Shown one piece after another: positions 43,940 to 52,100 of a stretch of 64,000 bases of DNA (position 1 is the stretch's first letter; each line of letters starts with the position of its first letter). The translations under genes were made by a program, and so were the position numbers. The DNA comes from JAITVB01 sp031553805. Lineage in GTDB: Bacteria > Bacteroidota > Bacteroidia > Bacteroidales > Rikenellaceae. The stretch is from contig JAVBLC010000013.1 of the NCBI GenBank assembly GCA_031553805.1, positions 1 to 64,000 on the forward strand, read 5' to 3'. A model generated the notes under the pieces. It was not told the origin of the DNA. It saw nothing but the letters and a program-made list of their open reading frames with translations, and searched no databases.

Positions 43940-44656
43940 TTATTCTCCATATTCCTGCAATAGTTGTTCGGCCAGTTGCGGAAGCCCTTCGGCGGCACCG
44001 GCGCGGATGTGGACGACCCGGTGGGCGGACGCCCCTTCAGGCAACTTTGGATCGACGAGGTAGACGGGCGTTCCCGGCCGCACGTAACCCACCAGCGAGG
44101 CCGCCGGATAAACCGCCAGCGAGGTGCCTACGATCACCAGCACGTCGGCCCCGGACACCACCCCGGCCGCCCGTTCGAACATCGGCACGCTTTCCCCGAA
44201 AAAGACAACGAACGGCCGCAGCAGCGACCCGTCGGGGTGGCGGGCGTCGAGCGGCTGTTCCCAGCCCTCGATCGGCACGGTAGCGGCCTCATCGCGGCTG
44301 CTGCGCAATTTTCGCAGTTCGCCGTGCAGGTGGGTCACCGGTAACGGTACTCCTGCCTCGGCCGCCGCCCGTTCGTGGAGGTCGTCGATGTTCTGGGTAA
44401 CCACTTCGACGTCCATCGTGCGGGCCAATTCTGCAATGGCCCGGTGCCCGGCATTGGGCGATTTTTCGAGGAGCTCTTTCCTGCGAATATTATAAAATTC
44501 TATCACCTGCGCCCGGTTGCGGAGCAGCGCTTCGGGGGTGCAGACATCCTCGATCCGATATTTCGCCCACAGCCCGTCGCTATCGCGGAAGGTGGCGATA
44601 CCACTGTCGGCACTGACCCCCGCACCCGAAAAGAATATGATTTTTTTACGGCTCAT
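43940..44656 (-). CDS. cobB: Sir2-family NAD-dependent protein deacylase (CobB-like)
   Basis: A 238-residue sirtuin: GAGVSADSGIATFR (11-24), TQNIDDLHERA (87-97) and catalytic His111 in HLHGEL. Y55 and R58 in FYNIRR match the class III residues (Tyr102/Arg105 in SIRT5) that bind succinyl or malonyl groups, so desuccinylase activity is likely. The zinc-binding cysteines are absent: the positions after HGEL read RKLRSSRDEA. It removes acyl groups from lysines with use of NAD+. Confidence 0.92.
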   Translation of the reverse strand: MSRKKIIFFSGAGVSADSGIATFRDSDGLWAKYRIEDVCTPEALLRNRAQVIEFYNIRRKELLEKSPNAGHRAIAELARTMDVEVVTQNIDDLHERAAAEAGVPLPVTHLHGELRKLRSSRDEAATVPIEGWEQPLDARHPDGSLLRPFVVFFGESVPMFERAAGVVSGADVLVIVGTSLAVYPAASLVGYVRPGTPVYLVDPKLPEGASAHRVVHIRAGAAEGLPQLAEQLLQEYGE

Positions 44657-44701
44657 TTTTCGTGATTTCTTTGTAAAAACAACACCCCAGAATATAGGAA
44701 A

Positions 44702-44762
44702 GTGCGTCCCCGCACGAGGAATTTTTCAAAGCAAAATCAAAACTCCGAGTGCCGGGAGGCAC
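44702..44762. repeat. Dispersed palindromic repeat, inverted pair
   Basis: Two opposed copies of the repeat: GTGCGTCCCCGCAC going right, and, on the other strand, GTGCCTCCCGGCACTCGGAG. The pair forms a large imperfect palindrome of about 60 bp in the gap before the racemase-family gene. Confidence 0.6.
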
Positions 44763-44813
44763 GCCGGCGAGGCAATTTACGAAAAATTTCTTGCTTCCTT
44801 TCCGAAAATTTTC

Positions 44814-44821
44814 TATATTTG
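44814..44821 (+). promoter_or_regulatory. Promoter of racemase-family gene
   Basis: A TATATTTG -7 box with a TTG (44791-44793) 20 nt upstream fits the Bacteroidetes vegetative promoter (TTTG, 19-21 nt, TAnnTTTG). The ATG follows at 44855. Confidence 0.65.
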
Positions 44822-44854
44822 TTAGATGCGTAACATTTCAAAAAACAAACGAAA

Positions 44855-45523
44855 ATGATAAAAATAGTTGCCGTCCATACCGCGATGGCCCTCGTAGAGC
44901 CCATCGGCAAGCTTTTCAAAGAGCATTTTCCTGAAGCAAAAGTCAACCATATCGCAGATGACAGCCTGATCCAGGAAGTGATCGCCAACAACGCCGTCAC
45001 TCCAGCCGTGCGCCGACGACTGCTGGCTTATTATAACGCGGCTGCCGACTCGGGGGCCGATCTGGTGTTCAACACCTGCTCGTCGGTGGGCGGTGTGGCC
45101 GAGATCGGCAACATCGTGGCACCGATCCCCGTCCTGCGCATCGACAACGCAATGGCCGCCGAAGCCGTGCGCCGCGGCGGACGCATCGGCGTGATCGCCA
45201 CACTCAACACCACGCTCGATCCGACCGCCGCCCTGCTCGAAGCAAAGGCTGCCGAAGCAGGGGCAAAAATTAAAATCGTCCGCGGCCTGGCCGACGGCGC
45301 ATTCCAGGCCGGCCAATCGGGCGACCCCGAAACCCACGACCGCCTGATCCGCCAGGCGGCTGAACGCATCGCTTCGCAGGTCGACCTGTTCGTATTGGCC
45401 CAAGGCTCGATGGCCCGCATGGAAGAACGCCTGGCCGAGGTTACCGGCAAACCTGTCCTGTCGAGCCCGAAGCTGGGCGTACTCGAAGTGCGCGACATCT
45501 TTGCCAAGGCAGGAAAAAAATAA
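44855..45523 (+). CDS. Asp/Glu racemase superfamily protein
   Basis: A 222-residue protein of the aspartate/glutamate/hydantoin racemase fold. The first active-site cysteine is present (C74 in VFNTCSSVGG), but the position of the second reads LAQGSMARM, with no cysteine. Two-base racemisation is therefore doubtful; members with one cysteine can act as decarboxylases, isomerases or hydrolases. The reaction is unknown. The product is followed after 52 bp by an aspartyl-protease-fold protein on the same strand. Confidence 0.8.
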   Translation: MIKIVAVHTAMALVEPIGKLFKEHFPEAKVNHIADDSLIQEVIANNAVTPAVRRRLLAYYNAAADSGADLVFNTCSSVGGVAEIGNIVAPIPVLRIDNAMAAEAVRRGGRIGVIATLNTTLDPTAALLEAKAAEAGAKIKIVRGLADGAFQAGQSGDPETHDRLIRQAAERIASQVDLFVLAQGSMARMEERLAEVTGKPVLSSPKLGVLEVRDIFAKAGKK

Positions 45524-45575
45524 GGCCGGAACCGGTTACCATTCAAGTTATGGGAACCTTAAACGGAAAGGCGTT

Positions 45576-46508
45576 ATGAGAAAATCCAAACACGGGGGAT
45601 TGCTCATTCTCTTATCCTTACTTTTTACAGGCTCTTTGCAAGGGCAGCCGTTGGAATGGGCCTCGTTCTATTGGCAGGGGGATACGATTTCTGGGAAATA
45701 CATTGAAAAGGCATTTCTGTATATTCCGGTGAAAATAGACGATCTGCCGATTAATTTTTCCATGCAGTTGGATTTGGGAACAGAGAATACACAGTTTTAC
45801 GAAAAATCCATAAAGCCGTACCTGGACGAATTTCCGGCGTTGGCGGATAAACTGGGGCCTCTTGAACAATACAAAAATGCCCTGTTTCGGAATATCAACC
45901 TGCATCTGGGGCCGGTTGACCTGACTGCCGACATCTGGCATCCGTATAATTTCGGGGAGGAAATCCCCCGGGATTCGTTGTATACGAAAACACCCAAGCA
46001 TATCGGGACGATCGCTCCCGATCTGTTCCAGGACAAAGTCCTGGTGATCGATTACAAAGCGTGTAGGCTGGCCATAGCAGATAACCTGCCGGCCGAATAT
46101 GCCGATCTGCCGGCCGTGGAATTTGAGATGATAAATGGCATCATCAAATTCCCGCTCCGGATCAACGGAGAAGAATGTCAGTTAATGTTCGATACCGGTG
46201 CAAGTATTTTTCCGTTGGCCACATCAAAAGAAAAGGCTTTGGAAATATCGGATGGCGTGGTCGTCGACTCGTTGAGCGGCCCCCTGTGGTGGGGACGCGA
46301 AGTCACCCTTTACGGACTCAGGGTAAACAAACCCGTAGAACTCGGGGGACAGATACTTAAAAACGGAATGGTTTACTATGAGAAAGACGAGTTGTGGGAG
46401 GATGAAGTTTTTAAGCCTTTCAATATTTGGGGATTAACCGGAAATGCTTATTTCTTCAACCATACTGTGATTCTCGATTACAAAAACAAATTATTCCGGG
46501 TAAAATAG
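45576..46508 (+). CDS. Secreted aspartyl-protease-fold (clan AA) protein
   Basis: A 310-residue protein with a signal peptide (MRKSKHGGLLILLSLLFTGS). Two retropepsin-like motifs are visible: D66 in MQLDLGTENT and D206 in LMFDTGASIFPL, about 140 residues apart, followed by hydrophobic strands. The arrangement is like two lobes of a pepsin-type fold, although the first motif is degenerate (DLGT instead of DTG). It may be a periplasmic protease or a non-catalytic relative. The start at 45576 keeps the signal peptide at the N-terminus. Confidence 0.65.
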   Translation: MRKSKHGGLLILLSLLFTGSLQGQPLEWASFYWQGDTISGKYIEKAFLYIPVKIDDLPINFSMQLDLGTENTQFYEKSIKPYLDEFPALADKLGPLEQYKNALFRNINLHLGPVDLTADIWHPYNFGEEIPRDSLYTKTPKHIGTIAPDLFQDKVLVIDYKACRLAIADNLPAEYADLPAVEFEMINGIIKFPLRINGEECQLMFDTGASIFPLATSKEKALEISDGVVVDSLSGPLWWGREVTLYGLRVNKPVELGGQILKNGMVYYEKDELWEDEVFKPFNIWGLTGNAYFFNHTVILDYKNKLFRVK

Positions 46509-46531
46509 TTCCTGACAACAAAACTCAAACG

Positions 46532-47809
46532 ATGAAGAAACGTAACATTGTCATTACTTTTCTGATCCTGATCGGGGTGATCACATTCCTCGACCGGATC
46601 AACATCAGCGTGGCGGGCGCCACCATTATGGACGACCTGGGGCTCACCGCCCAGCAATGGGGGTGGGTGTTGAGCGTGTTCATCATCTCCTACGGCCTGT
46701 TGCAGGTTCCGCTCGGGGTGTGGGGCGACCGGCGGGGACACCGCACCGTACTGGCGCTGATCGTCCTCTGGTGGTCGGTCTTCACGGGACTTACCGGGAT
46801 GGCGGGCGGCTTCGTGTCACTGCTCGTGATCCGCTTCCTGTTCGGGATCGGCGAGGCGGGCTCCTACCCCTGTATGACGGGGGTGATCGGGCGCTGGTAC
46901 CAGAAGTCCGAAACTTCGATCGCACAAGGCTATATCTGGGCTGCAAGCCGCATGGGCGGGGCACTGACCCCTTTCGTGGTGATTCCCGTAATCGCCTTCT
47001 TCGGGTGGCGGATGGCTTTTTATATGCTGGCCGTGCTCGGGGTGATCTGGGCCGTGGCCTGGTATTTCTGGTATCGTGACAATCCCCGACAGGTGAAGGG
47101 AATCTCTGACGCAGAATTGCAAAAACTTCCGGCGCCTCAAACCGGAAGAAATCTGAAAATTCCGTGGAAGGCGATTATGCGCAGCCGGCAGTTTTGGCTT
47201 ATTCTGGTGATGTATTGGTTCTATGCGTGGGGCAGTTGGTTCTTCTTCTCGTGGTTCCCGACCTTTATGGAAAAGGGACGCGGGTTTGCGCAGGCCGAGT
47301 TGACGTATGCCGTCGCCGTGCCATTTATCCTGAGTATGGTCGGCAACATTTCAGGTGGCTACCTGAGCGCCCGATGGTCAAAAAAATATGGACTGAAAAT
47401 AGGGCGAAAACTGTTGGGCGTCGGCGGATTGGCCGTTTCGGCGATCTTTATGTTCCTGGCGGCGTTCATTCCGGGTAAGATGCAGGTGTTTATCTTCCTG
47501 TCGCTTTGTTTCGGGGTGATCGACCTGATGTTGCCCAGTGCGTGGGCCATTTGTATCGACGTCGGGAAGCGTTATGCCGGAGCCATTTCGGGAGCGATGA
47601 ACACCGCGGGCAACATCGGCGGGTTTGTTTGTGCCACGGCCTTCGGGTATATCGTAAGCAATACGGGCAATTATAATTATCCGTTGTTTGTGATTGCCGG
47701 GATGCTGATTATCAGCGCTATTCTCTTTTTGGGAATCGACCCAACCAAGCCGCTGGTGGCGGATAAAGATGAGCCGGAAGAAGCGGTTGAAACGGTTGAT
47801 GCAAAATAA
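46532..47809 (+). CDS. MFS transporter (anion:cation symporter-like)
   Basis: A 425-residue major facilitator protein with 12 helices, start MKKRNIVITF (46532). The loop GDRRGHRTVLAL (helix 2-3) and FLDRINISVAGATIMDDLG at the N-terminus match the ACS family, which carries hexuronates, glucarate, galactonate and other organic anions. It converges on the DUF1537 kinase and BKACE genes, so it may supply their acid-sugar substrate (inference). Confidence 0.88.
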   Translation: MKKRNIVITFLILIGVITFLDRINISVAGATIMDDLGLTAQQWGWVLSVFIISYGLLQVPLGVWGDRRGHRTVLALIVLWWSVFTGLTGMAGGFVSLLVIRFLFGIGEAGSYPCMTGVIGRWYQKSETSIAQGYIWAASRMGGALTPFVVIPVIAFFGWRMAFYMLAVLGVIWAVAWYFWYRDNPRQVKGISDAELQKLPAPQTGRNLKIPWKAIMRSRQFWLILVMYWFYAWGSWFFFSWFPTFMEKGRGFAQAELTYAVAVPFILSMVGNISGGYLSARWSKKYGLKIGRKLLGVGGLAVSAIFMFLAAFIPGKMQVFIFLSLCFGVIDLMLPSAWAICIDVGKRYAGAISGAMNTAGNIGGFVCATAFGYIVSNTGNYNYPLFVIAGMLIISAILFLGIDPTKPLVADKDEPEEAVETVDAK

Positions 47810-47828
47810 CCGCTGTCTGGTTGCAAAA

Positions 47829-47859
47829 AAACAGCCCCGCCGAAAAGCGGGGCTGTTTT
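47829..47859. terminator. Bidirectional terminator between MFS and DUF1537 genes
   Basis: ACAGCCCCGC (47831-47840) pairs with GCGGGGCTGT (47847-47856) around CGAAAA, flanked by an A-run and T-run. It separates two convergent genes. Confidence 0.88.
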
Positions 47860-47879
47860 ATTTTAGGACTTTTCAGTGT

Positions 47880-49289
47880 TTACCGGAGCTTTTCGAAAAC
47901 ATCCCGGAGCGCCTCTTCCGTACCGACGTTGCCCGGGAAAATGATGTAGGGCATCCGCGGGTAGCGGTTGTCGTCGCCGGTGAGCAGCGCCGGGACACCC
48001 GGCAGGATCTGCCCCAGCACGCGAGCGCGTTCGATGCCCAAGCCAGTGGTGAGGATATCGTGCGAGGTGATCCCGCCCTTCGACACCAGGTAAGCAGGCT
48101 GGAACGGCAGCGACTGCACGATTTTCACCAGGAAAGCCGAAATTTGTTGGCCCATTCCCAGGCGCTCCGCCGGATCGTCGAGGCGCAACTCTTCACGCGA
48201 GGTGTAAACGGCCGCGACTGTTCCCGCCTGATATAACGCGTTCAGCTTTTCCAGCACTTCGGGCAACAATTTCCGGGGTTCGCTAAGTATGCGGCGGATG
48301 TCGATCTCGACGCCCTCAACGCCGGGTGCAGCCAACAATGCCTGCAACTGCCGGGTGGTCTTTTGCACGTGCGAGCCGACGATGAACAGGCCAGGGCCTT
48401 GCCGCTGGGCACAAATCGCGTGGTCGAGCAGCGGCCGGTCTTCGATGCCGCTCAGCGCCTTGGGCAGCGACGACGAGGTGCGCAACACGACGCTTCCCCC
48501 GCTCTTTTCCATCAAGCCCAGCAACGCTATTGAGAATTTCCGCAGATCGGCATAATCCATCGCGTCGACCGTGATGTACTCGCAATCGCGTAAGGCTTCG
48601 ATCCGGGCGGCGATGCCTGCCGGCGATTCATCGCGCAACAACTCCAGGGGCAAATGGCCGATGCGGTCTTCGGATATGTCGCCAGCCGACTTTTCGAGGA
48701 TGTATTCCTTGAGGTTGGAGTGGTGGTATCCGAATACGTTGTCGCGTGCAAATTCGGTTTCGGCCACGGGTACCATCGCCTCGCCATCGCGCATATAGTG
48801 CACGTCGTCAACCGTGTGCCGTCCCGCTTCGAAGAACGACGGGATGAAAAACACGGGCAGGCTGACTTGCACGCCCCGCTGGCCCAACACGCTGCGCATC
48901 ACCGCCGGTTCCAGCGGAAAATGGCCGCGCAGGGTCGAGTCGCTGCGGCTGATGAAGATCAACGGGCGAGCGGCCTGGCGGTTGGCGTCGAAGATCGTTT
49001 CCATGCCGTGGCGCACGGTGTGCCCGGCATCGTCGGCCGTCATCGAGCGGGTGTTGGTCAACAGGTAGAAGAAAGGCTCGGTGTCGGCCATCGCCGCCGC
49101 TACGTTGGCCGGCCGGTCGTTGGTCAGCAGCAGGCAGCCGTGGACGGTTTGGATGCCCGTCGGATCGTCGTCCAACACGGCGATCCGGATGCCCGAACGC
49201 CGTAACAGTTCGACGATCTGCTGTCGCTCGACCTCGCTTTCCCGCGCCGGAAAACGGGCGGAAAGCCCTGAGAAAGTCACTTCCGCCAT
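47880..49289 (-). CDS. DUF1537 four-carbon acid sugar kinase family protein
   Basis: A 469-residue protein. The N-terminal substrate domain has LDDDPTGIQTVHG, FISRSDSTLRGHFPLE and FEAGRHTVDDVHY; the C-terminal nucleotide domain has VSKGGITSHDI, GVPALLTGDDN and FPGNVG. Members phosphorylate L- or D-threonate, erythronate, 2-keto derivatives, or 3-oxo-isoapionate (apiose pathway). Here it is encoded 2 bp after a DUF849 (BKACE) gene, so the two probably act in one pathway, but no dehydrogenase or aldolase partner of the known threonate routes lies nearby. Exact substrate unknown. Confidence 0.92.
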   Translation of the reverse strand: MAEVTFSGLSARFPARESEVERQQIVELLRRSGIRIAVLDDDPTGIQTVHGCLLLTNDRPANVAAAMADTEPFFYLLTNTRSMTADDAGHTVRHGMETIFDANRQAARPLIFISRSDSTLRGHFPLEPAVMRSVLGQRGVQVSLPVFFIPSFFEAGRHTVDDVHYMRDGEAMVPVAETEFARDNVFGYHHSNLKEYILEKSAGDISEDRIGHLPLELLRDESPAGIAARIEALRDCEYITVDAMDYADLRKFSIALLGLMEKSGGSVVLRTSSSLPKALSGIEDRPLLDHAICAQRQGPGLFIVGSHVQKTTRQLQALLAAPGVEGVEIDIRRILSEPRKLLPEVLEKLNALYQAGTVAAVYTSREELRLDDPAERLGMGQQISAFLVKIVQSLPFQPAYLVSKGGITSHDILTTGLGIERARVLGQILPGVPALLTGDDNRYPRMPYIIFPGNVGTEEALRDVFEKLR

Positions 49290-49291
49290 GG

Positions 49292-50131
49292 CTATCCGCG
49301 CAATTTATCGAGCCCGAAGATCTGCCGCGCTTCCTGCGGCGTAGCCGGTTCGAGGCCCATGATGCGGATCAGCTCGACCAGTTTCTCGACCAGCACGGCG
49401 TTGGTCGCCGCCAGTTTGCCGGGCGCATAATAAAAACTGTCTTCGAAGCCGACGCGCACCACGCTCGCCCCCATGGCCAGCGCACAAGCCAGCATCTGAA
49501 AGCCCTGCATCAGGTCGTTGTTCAGTCCCCAGTGGCTGCCGGCCTCCATCAGCGAGGTCATATAGAGCAGGTTGCGCGGCGTGTCGGACAGATTGCTCGC
49601 CGTGCCTTTGCCCAAGCAGAAATTGTAGTGCATCGGACGGTCGAGAACACCCTCGTCGGCCAGTTTCGAGCAGGTTTCGACCATGCTCAGGTCGAAGATC
49701 TCCATCTCGGGCACCACGCGCGCCTCGCGCATCCGCCCGGCCCAATAGCGGATCTCGGGCAGGGTGTTGACGTAAACCGATTCGCCGAAGTTGACAGAAC
49801 CCATGTTGAGCGAAGCCACTTCCACGCGCGGCTCATTGAGGCACACGCAACGCTCTTCGAGCGAGAGCGACGAGAGTCCACCGGTCGAGGCCTGGACAAT
49901 GATGTCGCTTTTGGCGGAAATCCGGTCTAACGTAGCCGAAAACTGGGTCAGGTCAAAGGTCTGTTCACCTGTCAGGTCGCGCACATGGAGGTGGACCATC
50001 GACGCCCCTGCCGCCGCACAGCGCAGCACGTCATCGGCAATGTCTTCGGGCGTGAGCGGGTTATGGCACCCGGCCGGAATCTCTTTTCCTACGTGGCACA
50101 CAGGGGCCACCGTTACTACAATTTTTCTCAT
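49292..50131 (-). CDS. DUF849 beta-keto acid cleavage enzyme (BKACE)
   Basis: A 279-residue TIM-barrel enzyme. Metal-binding and catalytic residues are H47, H49 and D52 in VHLHVRD, with a later ESYYAPG-like segment (GFEDSFYYAPGK) carrying the conserved Glu/Asp. BKACE enzymes react a beta-keto acid with acetyl-CoA to give a CoA ester and acetoacetate; specificities vary widely and most are unassigned. It directly precedes the DUF1537 kinase. Confidence 0.93.
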   Translation of the reverse strand: MRKIVVTVAPVCHVGKEIPAGCHNPLTPEDIADDVLRCAAAGASMVHLHVRDLTGEQTFDLTQFSATLDRISAKSDIIVQASTGGLSSLSLEERCVCLNEPRVEVASLNMGSVNFGESVYVNTLPEIRYWAGRMREARVVPEMEIFDLSMVETCSKLADEGVLDRPMHYNFCLGKGTASNLSDTPRNLLYMTSLMEAGSHWGLNNDLMQGFQMLACALAMGASVVRVGFEDSFYYAPGKLAATNAVLVEKLVELIRIMGLEPATPQEARQIFGLDKLRG

Positions 50132-50147
50132 CGGTTTATGCTTTTAA

Positions 50148-50957
50148 TTATTCCAGTTCCTTGATTCGCAGCCGGGCGATTTCGGCCTCCCGCTCGTCGC
50201 CATGGCGGGCGACCTTTTGATAATATTCGATCGCTTTCCCTTTTTGCCCGCTCATCCGGTAGGCGTAGGCCAGGTTGCCGAGCACCACGCAATCTTCGGG
50301 TGCGATCTGCTCAGCCCGGAGCAGCGGGGCGATCGCCCCGGCGTAATCGTCGGTCAGCAGGTAGGTGAGGGCCAGGTTCGAGAGGCTCTCCACGTGGTCG
50401 GGATAGAGGGCCAGCACCTCGCTGGCGATCGTCCGCATACCGGGCAGCAGGCTGTCGGCTTCGGTGTTATAGAGGTTGAGTTGATAATCCTGCAGGTTGG
50501 ACAGGAAAAACGACTCCCCGTCCTTGAGCGGCTGGTTGTCCGTCCATGTCCAGCGGTTGCCGTTCACGACCGAATAGCGGACAGCGCGGACGATCTCGTC
50601 CGTGAACCGGTCCCAGGCTTCGATCTGCCCCAGGGCATATACCTTTCCGAAGCGCATATCCAATCTGTCGGGGTAGAGCTCGATCCCCTGGTCGATCACG
50701 GCGATCCCTGCTTCGAACGTGGCGGGATTGAAGGTCGCCCCTTGGGCTTCCAAGCCCGATTTATAAAAAAAATAGTTGAACCGGCTCGTAAACAATTCGG
50801 CATCGGTCGGATTGGCCTTTTCCCAGGCGTCGAGCACCACCCGCTGTATGAGGGTATCCTGCATCTGGAGCGAGACTTCGAATTCATGCCGGAAATCCTG
50901 GGCGTAGCCCGGGCAGGACAAGAGCAAGGCGATCACAAGGATGGGCAGACGCTTCAT
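50148..50957 (-). CDS. Secreted TPR-repeat protein
   Basis: A 269-residue protein with a signal peptide (MKRLPILVIALLLSCPGYA). The second half has tetratricopeptide-like helices: SLSNLALTYLLTDDYAGAI and VVLGNLAYAYRMSGQKGKAIEYY. Its start overlaps the stop of the PstS-like gene by 4 bp. It probably works with that protein at the cell envelope; function unknown. Confidence 0.8.
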   Translation of the reverse strand: MKRLPILVIALLLSCPGYAQDFRHEFEVSLQMQDTLIQRVVLDAWEKANPTDAELFTSRFNYFFYKSGLEAQGATFNPATFEAGIAVIDQGIELYPDRLDMRFGKVYALGQIEAWDRFTDEIVRAVRYSVVNGNRWTWTDNQPLKDGESFFLSNLQDYQLNLYNTEADSLLPGMRTIASEVLALYPDHVESLSNLALTYLLTDDYAGAIAPLLRAEQIAPEDCVVLGNLAYAYRMSGQKGKAIEYYQKVARHGDEREAEIARLRIKELE

Positions 50958-51916
50958 AGTGCTTTCCGGGTTTCTCCTTTATATGGGATATATCCGCTTT
51001 TATCGACCACGCCGCGTCCGGCATCGGTTTGCAGGCCGTCGAAGATCCGGCGGGTCATCGATCCGGCGGGTTCGTCGGCGCGGATCACGGCGTAGACCTC
51101 GGCCACAAGCGGATACTTGCGGTCGGCAATATTCTTCTTATCGGGGTAAACGCCGCTGACCGACAGGCTTTTCACGTTGTCGTAGCGCACGATCATTTCC
51201 TTGAAATAGTAGACCGAGTACGAGAGCGAGTTGTTATTCTGGCCCACCTCCATAAACGGCCCCATCATGCCGGTAAGCATCGCCAGCGGCCAGTCGCTCA
51301 TCTTCTGGCCTTGCATCACGAGCGACTCCATCAACTCCTGGCTGCCCGAGTTTTCGTCGCGGATGTAGGGGATGATCTCGGCGTCGCGGCCACCGACCGT
51401 TTTCCAGTTCGTTATTTTAGCGGAATAAATATCACGAATCTGTTCGATGGTCAGACCGTTGACGGTTTTTTCGGCATTGACGATGAAAACGAAAGCGTCG
51501 AGCGCAACCGGCACTTTTTCCAGGGCGACACCCGCCTGTGCGGCGCGAGACAACTCGTCCTGCGACGGTGCGCGGGCGACGAGGATCAGGTCTTTCGTTC
51601 CGTCGATCAGGTTGACGTAAGCCTCGTGGGTGCCCGATGCACTGAAGCGGTCGTGGAAATCGCCGGGCGTCTGGTCGTAATCGGGACAGACGTAATAGAT
51701 GCCGTCGTAGGCCAGCCGCCGCTCCCACGTCCAATCGATCCCCAACAGTTCGCACGTAAGGATCGACTGCAACGGCAGGGCCGAGGTCGAACCGTCGAGC
51801 CGCGGGAAGTTTTCCGTTGTAATCCCCTCGATCACAAAAGGCGGAGCGGGCGTTTCCGACTTGTCGCAGGAAGCCAGCAGCAGGCACGCCAGGGTGCAGA
51901 GGAGGGTTTGTTTCAT
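50954..51916 (-). CDS. PstS-like substrate-binding lipoprotein
   Basis: A 320-residue periplasmic-binding-type protein with a lipobox LLASC (Cys17). Segments DGSTSALPL and IRDENSGSQELMESL match the phosphate-binding protein family (PBP-like domain), where the Ser/Thr/Arg residues bind phosphate-like anions. No ABC transporter genes are adjacent, so it may sense rather than import, or use a distant transporter. A minus-strand -7 box (CAAATATA on the plus strand, 51941-51948) lies about 25 nt upstream of the ATG. Confidence 0.82.
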   Translation of the reverse strand: MKQTLLCTLACLLLASCDKSETPAPPFVIEGITTENFPRLDGSTSALPLQSILTCELLGIDWTWERRLAYDGIYYVCPDYDQTPGDFHDRFSASGTHEAYVNLIDGTKDLILVARAPSQDELSRAAQAGVALEKVPVALDAFVFIVNAEKTVNGLTIEQIRDIYSAKITNWKTVGGRDAEIIPYIRDENSGSQELMESLVMQGQKMSDWPLAMLTGMMGPFMEVGQNNNSLSYSVYYFKEMIVRYDNVKSLSVSGVYPDKKNIADRKYPLVAEVYAVIRADEPAGSMTRRIFDGLQTDAGRGVVDKSGYIPYKGETRKAL

Positions 51917-51940
51917 CGGGTCGAAGAGGGTTTATCCTAC

Positions 51941-51948
51941 AAATATAG
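51941..51948 (-). promoter_or_regulatory. -7 box before PstS-like gene
   Basis: TATATTTG on the minus strand matches TAnnTTTG. The gene starts 24 nt downstream. A second identical octamer occurs at 52014-52021. The -33 element is unclear. Confidence 0.45.
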
Positions 51949-52100
51949 TGAACGGTGAGGGCAATCGAAGAAAGCTGGCTTTCGTAGATTGCCGAACCGC
52001 ATCCTATATTATGCAAATATAAAAAATGTTTGCGGAATGCCCGCTCCCGCATCCATACTTTCAGACCCGTTCCTGCGTTTTATGAATAAAAAAACTGCCG

